Positions 56,976 to 64,000 of a stretch of DNA of 64,000 nucleotides are shown here, piece after piece; positions within the stretch are counted from its first letter, which is position 1; every line of letters starts with the position of its first letter. The notes below the pieces were generated by a model. That model did not search any database. It had not been told where the DNA came from and saw nothing but the letters and a program-made list of their open reading frames with translations. The DNA lies in contig JYOD01000026.1 of NCBI GenBank assembly GCA_000955785.1, forward strand, positions 1-64,000. The letters are read 5' to 3'. Source of the stretch: Burkholderiaceae bacterium 16 (GTDB lineage Bacteria > Pseudomonadota > Gammaproteobacteria > Burkholderiales > Burkholderiaceae). The position numbers and the translations under genes were made by a program.

Positions 56976-58001
56976 CTATGTCTGCCCAATCCTTGCCAGC
57001 CGTGCCACCTGTGCGACGTAATCCGTCGCCAGGCAGTCCACCACTTCGCGCTCGGGCGTGCTGCGCAGCCAGGTGAGCTGGCGCTTGCAGAGCTGGCGGG
57101 TAGCCGCCAGGCCGCGTTCGCGCATGGTGGTGAAGTCGGTCTCGCCATCCAGGTACTCCCACACCTGGCGGTAGCCTACGCAGCGGATGGACGGCAGCGT
57201 CGGCTGCAGGTCGCCGCGCGCGCGCAGCCGTTCCACTTCCTCGATAAAGCCGCCCGCCAGCATGGCATCATAGCGGGTGGCGATGCGCGCGTGCAGCACC
57301 GCGCGGTCGGAAGGCTCCAGCGCGATCACGCGATAGCGGCGGTCGGCGGCGCCGGCAAAGGTGCGTCCGTCGGCTTGCCGTGCCAGCAGCGCCGACATCG
57401 GTTGTCCGGATAGCCGGTGGATCTCCAGCGCGCGCTGGATGCGCTGGGCATCGTTGGGCGCCAGCCGTGCGGCGGTCACCGGGTCGACTTCGGCCAGCAT
57501 GGCGTGCAGCGCCGGCCAGCCGCGCCCGGCGGCCAGCGCGTCGAGTTCCGCGCGCAGCGCCGGATCGGCTTGCGGCAGGTCGTTCAGGCCCTGGGTCAGG
57601 GCCTTGTAGTACAGCATGGTCCCGCCGACAATCAGCGGCTCGCTGCCGCGCGCGCGGATCTCGCCGATCAGCCGCTCGGCATCGGTGACGAACTGGGCGG
57701 CGGAGTAACTGTCGGCCGGGTCGATGATGTCGATCAGGTGGTGCGGCACCGCGGCGAGCTCGGCGGGCGAGGGCTTGGCGGTGCCGATGTCCATCTCGCG
57801 GTAGACCAGCGCCGAGTCCAGGCTGATGATCTCGATCGGGGCTTGCGCCGCCAGCGCCAGCGCGGCGGCGGTCTTGCCGGAGGCAGTAGGGCCAAGCAGG
57901 CAGACCACGGGCGGGAGGTCCGCGCCGAGGCTGGTGGTAGCTACTGTGGCGTTCAAGGCGGAGTGAACCGGGTTGGCGAAACTGGCGGCGGGCTGCGGCA
58001 C
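56976..58001 (-). CDS. miaA: tRNA dimethylallyltransferase MiaA
   Basis: MiaA adds a dimethylallyl group to A37 of tRNAs that read codons starting with U. It is 341 residues. The P-loop is [16 protein letters not shown] near residue 35. [19 protein letters not shown] and [13 protein letters not shown] follow, and [14 protein letters not shown] lies near the C-terminus. It starts six bases after mutL stops; mutL-miaA is also the order in E. coli, though hfq does not follow here. The first 25 residues are poorly conserved in character, so the true start may be a little later. Confidence 0.96.
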   Translation of the reverse strand: MPQPAASFANPVHSALNATVATTSLGADLPPVVCLLGPTASGKTAAALALAAQAPIEIISLDSALVYREMDIGTAKPSPAELAAVPHHLIDIIDPADSYSAAQFVTDAERLIGEIRARGSEPLIVGGTMLYYKALTQGLNDLPQADPALRAELDALAAGRGWPALHAMLAEVDPVTAARLAPNDAQRIQRALEIHRLSGQPMSALLARQADGRTFAGAADRRYRVIALEPSDRAVLHARIATRYDAMLAGGFIEEVERLRARGDLQPTLPSIRCVGYRQVWEYLDGETDFTTMRERGLAATRQLCKRQLTWLRSTPEREVVDCLATDYVAQVARLARIGQT

Positions 58002-58007
58002 GGCAGT

Positions 58008-60023
58008 CTATTGCCCGCGCAGGAACAGGCGGTCGAGTTCGGCGACCGACAACTGCACCCAGGTGGGCCGCCCATGGTTGCACTGGTCGGCGCGCTCGGT
58101 CTGTTCCATTTGGCGCAGCAGCGCGTTCATCTCTTCCAGCGTGAGCTTGCGGTTGGCGCGCACCGCGCTGTGGCAGGCCAAGGTGGCGAGCAGTTCGTTC
58201 TGACGCTCGACCAGCACGCGCGAGCCGCCGAAGGCGTGCAGGTCGCGCAGCACGGCGCGCGCCAGGGCTTCGGTGTCGGCCTGCTTGAGTAGGGAGGGGA
58301 TGGCGCGGATCGCCAGCGTGGTGGGCGAGACCTGTGCGATGTCGAAGCCGAGCAGGGTGAGGGTTTCCTGGTGCTCCTCGGCAGTGCCGATCTCCACCGG
58401 GCTGGCCGTCAGCGTGACCGGGATCAGCAGCGACTGCACCGCCAGCTCACGCGTTTCCAGCGCGGTCTTGATCTGCTCGTACAGGATGCGTTCATGGGCG
58501 GCGTGCATATCCACCAGCACCAGGCCGCGCGCGTTCTGCGCCAGTACATAGATGCCGTGCAGCTGCGCGATGGCATAGCCCAGCGGGCTGGCGTCGTCCT
58601 CGGTGAATTCCTGCCGTGGAAGCTGCTCGAGCAGGCCAGGCGGGTCGTTCTCGCGCGCGGCCTGCGCATCGGCCAGCCAGGCCGGGGGCATGCTGGCAGG
58701 GCCGGCGGAGACGCGCGAAAATCCGTTGCCCGGCTGGATCGCATCGCGGACCATGCCGAGGTAGGCCTGGCGGGGCTGGGCAACGCCGAGTTCGGTCTGG
58801 CGCGCGCTGGCCGTGTAGTCCACCCACGGGCGCGGGCTGGCGCCACCACCACCCATGCCGCCGCTCCTGCCTGATCCACCGAAGCCGCCGGAAGCTCCGG
58901 AAGCACCGCCAATGCCGCGTGCGCCCGGGAAACCGCCGGGGCCGCCAAGGCGTTCCCCCGCAGGAGTATCGTCCACATCGGACGCGGTATGCAGGCTGTC
59001 GCCCTGTTCGCCGGCCTGGCGCGCCAGACAGCGCTGCACGGCGTGGTAGACGAACTGGTGCACCGCGCGCGATTCACGGAAACGCACTTCGATCTTGGAC
59101 GGGTGCACGTTGACATCCACCATCTCGGGCGGCAGGTCCATGCACAGCACGTAGGACGGGAAGCGGTCGCCGTGCAGCACGTCCTGGTAGGCGCTGCGCA
59201 CCGCGTGGGTGAGCAGCTTGTCGCGGACGTAGCGGCCGTTGACGAAGAAGAACTGCTGGTCGGGACGCCCGCGCGAGGCGGTGGGCAGCCCGGCAAATCC
59301 GTACAGGTGCAGGTTGCCGGCTTCCTCATCCAGGGGCAGGCGGGCGTTGGCGAAGTCGGCGCCGAGCACCTGGCCCGTGCGCGTGGCGACATCGCCGGCA
59401 TTCCAGTGCTCCATCGGCTTGCCATTGTGATGGACCGAAATGGCCACATCCGGGCGCGCCAGCGCCGCGCGCCGCACCATCTCCAGGCAATGGCCGAACT
59501 CGGTTTGTTCCGATTTAAGGAACTTTCGGCGCGCTGGCGTGTTGAAGTAAAGGTGCTGCACGTCGACGGTGGTGCCCACGCCGCCGGACGCGGGCTGCAC
59601 TTCGCCGGTGTCGGCGATAACCTGTGTCGCATGCGAGTCGCTGGCGGTGCGGCTGGTCAGGGTCAATTCGGAAACCGAAGCGATCGAGGCCAGCGCCTCG
59701 CCGCGAAAGCCCAGCGTGAGCACCGATTCAAGTTCGTCCAGCGAGGCGATCTTGCTGGTGGCGTGGCGCATCAGCGCGACCGGCAGTTCGTCGGCGGGGA
59801 TGCCGCAGCCGTTGTCCGCGATCACGATGCGCCGCACACCGCCTTCTTCCAGCCGGATATTGAGCTGGGTGGCGCCGGCGTCCAGCGCGTTCTCGAGCAG
59901 TTCCTTGACCACCGAGGCGGGGCGTTCCACCACCTCGCCGGCCGCGATCTGGCTGATCAGCTGGTCGGGCAGGGGGCGGATTGGACGGGGTGGCTGGGCG
60001 GGGCGCGGGTCTTGGGCAGGCAT
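58008..60023 (-). CDS. mutL: DNA mismatch repair protein MutL
   Basis: MutL links MutS mismatch recognition to later repair steps. It is 671 residues. The GHKL ATPase has ELLENALDAGATQ near residue 45, DNGCGIPADEL near 70, and GFRGEALASI near 107. The C-terminal dimer domain begins near residue 480 (QLHGIYVLAQNARGLVLVDMHAAHERI in part). No metal-binding endonuclease motif DQHAxxER is seen; the site reads DMHAAHER, which is one residue off. A very Gly-rich linker lies at about residues 355-390. ATG 60023 (MPAQDPRP) is preferred over an upstream in-frame start. Confidence 0.95.
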   Translation of the reverse strand: MPAQDPRPAQPPRPIRPLPDQLISQIAAGEVVERPASVVKELLENALDAGATQLNIRLEEGGVRRIVIADNGCGIPADELPVALMRHATSKIASLDELESVLTLGFRGEALASIASVSELTLTSRTASDSHATQVIADTGEVQPASGGVGTTVDVQHLYFNTPARRKFLKSEQTEFGHCLEMVRRAALARPDVAISVHHNGKPMEHWNAGDVATRTGQVLGADFANARLPLDEEAGNLHLYGFAGLPTASRGRPDQQFFFVNGRYVRDKLLTHAVRSAYQDVLHGDRFPSYVLCMDLPPEMVDVNVHPSKIEVRFRESRAVHQFVYHAVQRCLARQAGEQGDSLHTASDVDDTPAGERLGGPGGFPGARGIGGASGASGGFGGSGRSGGMGGGGASPRPWVDYTASARQTELGVAQPRQAYLGMVRDAIQPGNGFSRVSAGPASMPPAWLADAQAARENDPPGLLEQLPRQEFTEDDASPLGYAIAQLHGIYVLAQNARGLVLVDMHAAHERILYEQIKTALETRELAVQSLLIPVTLTASPVEIGTAEEHQETLTLLGFDIAQVSPTTLAIRAIPSLLKQADTEALARAVLRDLHAFGGSRVLVERQNELLATLACHSAVRANRKLTLEEMNALLRQMEQTERADQCNHGRPTWVQLSVAELDRLFLRGQ

Positions 60024-60151
60024 GGGCGGAATTATACGTGGGCGCGCCGCAGGCCCGCGCGCGCGGAACAAGCACATTGGCGTCGGATCAGGTGACTTTG
60101 GAGTCGGTCCGGTCTTGTATGATGTCGGCTGAATTCAGAATGGGGATCGAA

Positions 60152-60805
60152 TTGGATATCGTATTGCAGTTTCTAGACATGTTGCTGCATGTCGACAAAT
60201 ACCTTGGCACCGTCATCGAGAACTACGGTGCGTGGGTCTATGCCATCCTCTTTGCCATTGTCTTCGCGGAGACAGGCCTGGTGGTGTTGCCTTTCCTGCC
60301 GGGCGATTCACTGCTCTTCATCGCCGGCGCCTTTTGCGCCACGCATGCCATGAATGAGTGGGTACTGGTCGGCCTGCTGCTGGTGGCGGCGATTGGCGGC
60401 AATACGGTCAACTACCTGGTGGGAAGCTGGGTCGGCCCGAAGGTGTTCGACGGCCATTGGCGCTTCCTGGACCAGCAGGCACTGCGCAAGACCCACGATT
60501 TCTACGAGCGCCACGGCGGCAAGACGCTGGTCATGGCCCGTTTCCTGCCGATCGTGCGTACTTTCGCGCCGTTCGTCGCCGGCGTGTCGCAGATGACGTT
60601 CGCCAAGTTCCAGATGTTCAACGTGATTGGTGCGATGGCCTGGGTCCTGGGCCTGGTGTTTGCCGGTTATTTCTTCGGCAACCTGCCGTTCATCAAGCAA
60701 TACCTGAACCTGATCGTGCTGGCGGGCATCGGCGCAGCGGTCGTGCCGCTGGTGCTGGGCGGGTTGTGGAAGCTCGTGCGGGGCGGCAAGCGCCGTCCTT
60801 CCTGA
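60152..60805 (+). CDS. DedA family membrane protein
   Basis: This is a 217-residue DedA (SNARE-associated/VTT) protein with four or five membrane segments. Family motifs are ETGLVVLPFLPGDSLLF near residue 40 and MARFLPIVRTFAPFVAGVS near residue 125. DedA proteins act in phospholipid flipping and membrane potential upkeep. TTG 60152 is favoured because GGGGA lies five bases before it and it gives MDIVLQFLDMLL. ATG 60140 would add four residues but lacks a ribosome site. Confidence 0.88.
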   Translation: MDIVLQFLDMLLHVDKYLGTVIENYGAWVYAILFAIVFAETGLVVLPFLPGDSLLFIAGAFCATHAMNEWVLVGLLLVAAIGGNTVNYLVGSWVGPKVFDGHWRFLDQQALRKTHDFYERHGGKTLVMARFLPIVRTFAPFVAGVSQMTFAKFQMFNVIGAMAWVLGLVFAGYFFGNLPFIKQYLNLIVLAGIGAAVVPLVLGGLWKLVRGGKRRPS

Positions 60806-60842
60806 GCGGCGGGGCAGGCCGGGGCCTGCCCCTGCCCGGGCT

Positions 60843-61691
60843 TCAGTTCACGCTGCGGCTCATCATGCGCAACGCTGGCATGCGGTCGCGGATCTGGGTG
60901 GTATCGGCCGCATCCGGGCGCGCCATCACGTAGGCTTCTAGGTCGGCCAGCGCCGGCCGGAAGCACTCCAGGTTGGCATAGGCCAGGCCGCGGTCCCGCA
61001 CTTCCTCGATCGAGCCTGGCAACAAGATCACCAGGCGGTTCTGTACCGCCAGCAAGCGCTGCCAGCGCGATTCCTGCAGATAGATCGACTTGAGATTGCG
61101 CAGCACGCGCGCCACGATCTCGCGGTGGCTCGCCACCTGCAGGAACAGGCCTAGCGGCACCTCGTTGGGATCGGCGATGCCCTCGCGCTCCAGGTGCGGG
61201 TCGAGCATCTCCTGCAACTGCTCCTTCGACAGCGTCTCGCCGGTGAGCGGGTCCACCACCACCTCGCCGGCGGGAATCGACATCCGCACCAGGAAATGGT
61301 TGGGGAAGGACACGCCCTTGAGCGGCAGGCCGATATGCTGGCCCAACTCCATATAGAGCACCGCCAGCGAGATCGGGATGCCGCGCCGCTGCTTGAGCAC
61401 GACGTTCAGGTAGGAGTTGTCGGGATCGTAATAGTCGTTCGCGTTGGCGCCGAAGCCCAGGTCGCGGTAGAAGAAATGGTTGAGCAGGCGCATGCGCTGG
61501 ATGGCCGGCGTGCCTTCGGCGATCCGTCGCTTCAGGCGTACCGCGAGCATGTCGAGCATGGCCAGTTCGGCTTGCAGGTCCAGGTCCGGGTAGGCGTCCT
61601 GGGCGATCGAGAGCACCGTCTCGGTAAGCGGGATACCGTCCTCGTCCGCCACGAGACTGGCAAAGTATTCCAGGACTTTCGTGGTTGTCAT
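60843..61691 (-). CDS. SirB1 family protein (transglutaminase-like)
   Basis: This is a 282-residue SirB1/YchA family protein. The transglutaminase-like region has NDYYDPDNSYLNVVLKQRRG, then IPISLAVLYMELGQHIGLPL and GVSFPNHFLVRM. A tetratricopeptide-like C-terminal part follows. The typical cysteine is replaced by serine in IPISLAVLY, so protease or transglutaminase activity is doubtful. ATG 61691 is chosen because AGGAAA lies eight bases before it. The exact role of the family is unknown. Confidence 0.9.
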   Translation of the reverse strand: MTTTKVLEYFASLVADEDGIPLTETVLSIAQDAYPDLDLQAELAMLDMLAVRLKRRIAEGTPAIQRMRLLNHFFYRDLGFGANANDYYDPDNSYLNVVLKQRRGIPISLAVLYMELGQHIGLPLKGVSFPNHFLVRMSIPAGEVVVDPLTGETLSKEQLQEMLDPHLEREGIADPNEVPLGLFLQVASHREIVARVLRNLKSIYLQESRWQRLLAVQNRLVILLPGSIEEVRDRGLAYANLECFRPALADLEAYVMARPDAADTTQIRDRMPALRMMSRSVN

Positions 61692-61910
61692 TGCGGCTTT
61701 CCTGAATGCGGCCTGGCGGCTGTTCGAGATCGAAACTGGCGGCATGGCTGGCGTTCCCGGACAGTGCATCGTCCGCGGCCGCCTGCCTGCTGGGCAGAAC
61801 CGCTTCGTCTCATTCTGACACAACCTCAGTTGCCTTGACCCTGCACCGCGCGCTGCCGCAGCCCTTGCGCCGCGCTGGCGCGACTGGCTGGATTGGCAGG
61901 CGGGGGCCTC

Positions 61911-63464
61911 TTAGCCGGCTCTCCGTTTGAAAGCGGAGTATCTCAGCCCCATGAGCCACAGTGTACCGAAGTAGACGACCGCCGCAAGTACCAGGCACGA
62001 GGCCAGCAGCGCGATGCGCAGCAGCGGCGTGGCGCCCAGGCCGACCCAGTCGAAGTTGCGGGCGAACCAGAGCAGCATGCCGGCCAGCAGCGTCACGGCG
62101 GTCAGCAACTGGGCCAGGAACAGCCACCAGCCCTTGGCCGGCTTGTAGAAGCCGCGCTTGCGCAGGCCCAGAAACAGCAGCAGGGCGTTGACGGTGGCGC
62201 CGAAGCTGATCGATAGCGCCAGGCCGGCGTGGCCAAAGCGCGGCACGAAGACGTAGTTGGACAGTTGCGTGATCACCAGCACCAGCAAGGCGATCTTGAC
62301 CGGGGTGCGGATGTCCTGGCGGGCATAGAAGCCCGGCGCCAGGATCTTGATCAGGATCAGACCGAGCAGGCCGGTGCCGTAGGAAACCAGCGCCTGCCGG
62401 GTCATCTCCACCGCATGGGCGTCGAACTTGCCGTAGTTGAACAGCACCGCGGTCAGCGGCGCGCCAAAGACGAACAGTCCGACCGCGCACGGCACTGCCA
62501 GCAGGAAGGTCAGGCGCAGGCCCCAGTCGAGCAGGCCGGAGTATTCGGCCCGGTTGTCCTCGGCGCTGGCTTTCGACAGGCTCGGCAGCAGGATGGTGCC
62601 CAGCGCCACGCCTAGCAGCGCCGTCGGGAATTCCATCAGGCGGTCGGCGTAGGTCAGGTAGGACACGCTGCCGGCGGCCAGGCGGGAGGCAATGTTGGTA
62701 TTGATGATCAGGCTGATCTGAGCCACCGAGACCGCCAGCAGCGCCGGTGCCATCTGCCGCATGACGCGGCGCACGCCTGGTTCGGCCCAGGCCGCGCGCA
62801 GGTTGAAGCGCAGGCGCGGCATCACGCCCAGCCGCCGGAGCGCCGGAATCTGCACCGCCAGCTGCAGGATGCCGCCCACCAGCACCCCCCAGGCCTGCGC
62901 GTAGATCGGCTGTGCCATATGCGGGCCGACGAACAGCGCGGCTACGATCAGGCAGAGATTGAGCAGCACCGGCGTGAAGGCGGGCATGGCGAAGCGGCGC
63001 CAGGTATTGAGGATGCCGGAGGCCAGCGCCACCAGCGAGATCAGGCCGATGTAGGGAAACATCACGCGGGTCATGAAGACCGCGGCGTCGTAGGTTTCGC
63101 CGCCATGCTGGCGGAAGCCCGTGGCGACCACCATCATCACGAGCGGGGCGCCGATCACGCCGAGTAGCGAGACGCCCATCAGGACCCAGGTCATGACCGT
63201 GGCAACCGAATCGATCAGCGCACGGGTCTCGGCCTCGCCGCGCTTGCTATGGTATTCGCCCAGGATCGGCACGAAGGCTTGCGAGAATGCGCCCTCGCCG
63301 AAGATGCGGCGCAGCAGGTTGGGAATGCGGAACGCCACGTTGAAGGCGTCGGTCATGTCCGAAGCGCCAAAGGCACGGGCGATCAGGATCTCGCGGATAA
63401 GGCCGGTGATGCGCGACAGCATCGTCAGGCTGCTGATGGTGGCGAGCGCTTTGAGCAGGTTCAA
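61911..63464 (-). CDS. murJ: Lipid II flippase MurJ
   Basis: MurJ flips lipid II across the inner membrane for peptidoglycan synthesis. It is 517 residues with 14 predicted helices. The N-terminus MNLLKALATISSLTMLSRI and ARAFGASDMTDAFNVAFRIPNLLRRIFGEGAFSQAFVP (shown as DAFNVAFRIPNLLRRIF) are characteristic. Essential arginines of the central cavity are in NLLRRIFGEG. It is divergent from rpsT; murJ-rpsT divergence is common in betaproteobacteria. Confidence 0.97.
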   Translation of the reverse strand: MNLLKALATISSLTMLSRITGLIREILIARAFGASDMTDAFNVAFRIPNLLRRIFGEGAFSQAFVPILGEYHSKRGEAETRALIDSVATVMTWVLMGVSLLGVIGAPLVMMVVATGFRQHGGETYDAAVFMTRVMFPYIGLISLVALASGILNTWRRFAMPAFTPVLLNLCLIVAALFVGPHMAQPIYAQAWGVLVGGILQLAVQIPALRRLGVMPRLRFNLRAAWAEPGVRRVMRQMAPALLAVSVAQISLIINTNIASRLAAGSVSYLTYADRLMEFPTALLGVALGTILLPSLSKASAEDNRAEYSGLLDWGLRLTFLLAVPCAVGLFVFGAPLTAVLFNYGKFDAHAVEMTRQALVSYGTGLLGLILIKILAPGFYARQDIRTPVKIALLVLVITQLSNYVFVPRFGHAGLALSISFGATVNALLLFLGLRKRGFYKPAKGWWLFLAQLLTAVTLLAGMLLWFARNFDWVGLGATPLLRIALLASCLVLAAVVYFGTLWLMGLRYSAFKRRAG

Positions 63465-63660
63465 GATCGGTCGGCGGCAAAGGGGAGGCGGCGGCAGCTT
63501 GGATCGGACCGCCGGTGCGAACCGGGTTCAGACGTCGGGCACGTCCCAAAGTTGCATCGAGGCCACGCAGGGCGGGGTCGGTGTGGCGCGTATTATACGG
63601 TTTGACCTCGCCGGCACCCGTATATTGGCCTTTGCGTCACCCCGTCTCACATGGGTCATG
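63465..63660. other. murJ-rpsT divergent intergenic region, murJ side
   Basis: No gene, hairpin or clear repeat is seen in this part of the divergent gap. It should hold the murJ promoter on the minus strand, but no confident -10 and -35 pair is apparent. Confidence 0.4.
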
Positions 63661-63667
63661 GCTCGGC

Positions 63668-63697
63668 TTGCCAGCCGCTTTTTCTTGTGTGTATAAT
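63668..63697 (+). promoter_or_regulatory. Strong sigma-70 promoter of rpsT
   Basis: TTGCCA (63668-63673) and a perfect TATAAT (63692-63697) are separated by 18 bases. The predicted start near 63704 leaves a leader of about 130 bases before the rpsT ATG. A strong promoter suits a ribosomal protein gene. Confidence 0.8.
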
Positions 63698-63834
63698 TGC
63701 CGATTCACAAGGCTAGTTGCGTTCCGGATTCGTGTGCCAGTGCATCCCGGGTCGCTTGATGTGCACTTAATTGTGTCCGCGGTTTGCTCCGTCCTTCCGT
63801 TGGGCACGCATCTGAATTCAGGAAATCTACTTAA

Positions 63835-64000
63835 ATGGCAAATTCCGCACAAGCTCGCAAGCGCGCGCGCCAGGCCGTCGCCCAGAACGCCCACAACTCC
63901 AGCCTGCGTTCGCGTCTGCGTACCGCTGTCAAGGCTGTCCGCAAGGCTATCGAAGCCGGTGACAAGGCTGCTGCTGCCGAGATCTTCAAGAACTCGCAAT
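63835..64000 (+). CDS. rpsT: 30S ribosomal protein S20, N-terminal part
   Basis: S20 binds 16S rRNA early in small-subunit assembly. The visible 55 residues start [18 protein letters not shown] and continue through [20 protein letters not shown], a basic helical protein typical of S20. The gene runs off the right edge, with about 30 residues missing. The ribosome site CAGGAAA lies 11 bases before the ATG. In E. coli S20 represses its own translation; no such element can be confirmed here. Confidence 0.97.
   Translation, partial: MANSAQARKRARQAVAQNAHNSSLRSRLRTAVKAVRKAIEAGDKAAAAEIFKNSQ

Overview
The window is a gene-dense, GC-rich, single-chromosome stretch with a typical betaproteobacterial (Burkholderiaceae) gene order. 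The closest fit is Cupriavidus, with Ralstonia second. The reasons are the phcBSRQ-type quorum-sensing operon beside secF-secD-yajC-tgt-queA, the recG-oxyR-katA-dps block, the glcD/channel/glcE/glcF cluster and the purM/hda/HAD/pcnB/folK/panB order. This assignment comes from recognising gene order and protein families, not from a database search. I see no insertion sequence, prophage, CRISPR array, rRNA or tRNA gene.

Layout. 1-4.1 kb: the end of a TorF-like porin gene, a small unknown gene overlapping a DapA-family gene, a Nudix hydrolase coupled to mnmA, and a glutathione S-transferase preceded by a long inverted repeat. 4.5-8.1 kb: purB, then cytochrome b561 with two YceI proteins. 8.2-13.4 kb: a four-gene cell-density signalling operon (PilZ-like/methyltransferase, membrane histidine kinase, receiver-kinase hybrid, response regulator) matching Ralstonia phcBSRQ, with a promoter and a possible leader peptide. 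13.5-19.4 kb (minus strand): queA, tgt, yajC, secD, secF, converging on phcQ. 19.6-25.7 kb: recG and a peroxide-defence block (oxyR, a 36-codon ORF, katA, a 67-residue membrane protein, dps) with a recognisable OxyR site before katA. 25.8-32.3 kb: ubiA, proC, yggS, the twitching ATPases pilT and pilU, a glutathione peroxidase, a WYL regulator and a glyoxalase-fold protein.

32.4-38.6 kb (minus strand): glcD, a six-TM ion channel, glcE, glcF, lrgA and lrgB. This reads as a glycolate oxidation unit with an LrgAB membrane pair that may move glycolate. 38.8-42.6 kb: an acetyltransferase, a second FAD-linked oxidase with a LysR regulator, and a cobalamin adenosyltransferase. 42.6-46.2 kb: dnaK-dnaJ behind a sigma-32-type promoter. 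46.2-51.9 kb: a pabB-pabC fusion, two parts of a tungstate-type ABC transporter, panB, a deoxynucleoside kinase and folK, so folate and pantothenate genes lie close together. 51.9-55.0 kb: pcnB, a HAD phosphatase and hda. 55.3-64 kb: purM, an acetyltransferase, mutL-miaA, a DedA protein, a SirB1 protein, murJ and the start of rpsT.

Most genes are housekeeping. The regions that most repay attention are the phc operon and its leader, the glycolate cluster with its embedded channel and LrgAB pair, the katA upstream region, and the large inverted repeat ahead of the glutathione S-transferase gene. Several convergent gene pairs are separated by long, perfectly paired hairpins with A and T tracts on both sides, able to end transcription in both directions.
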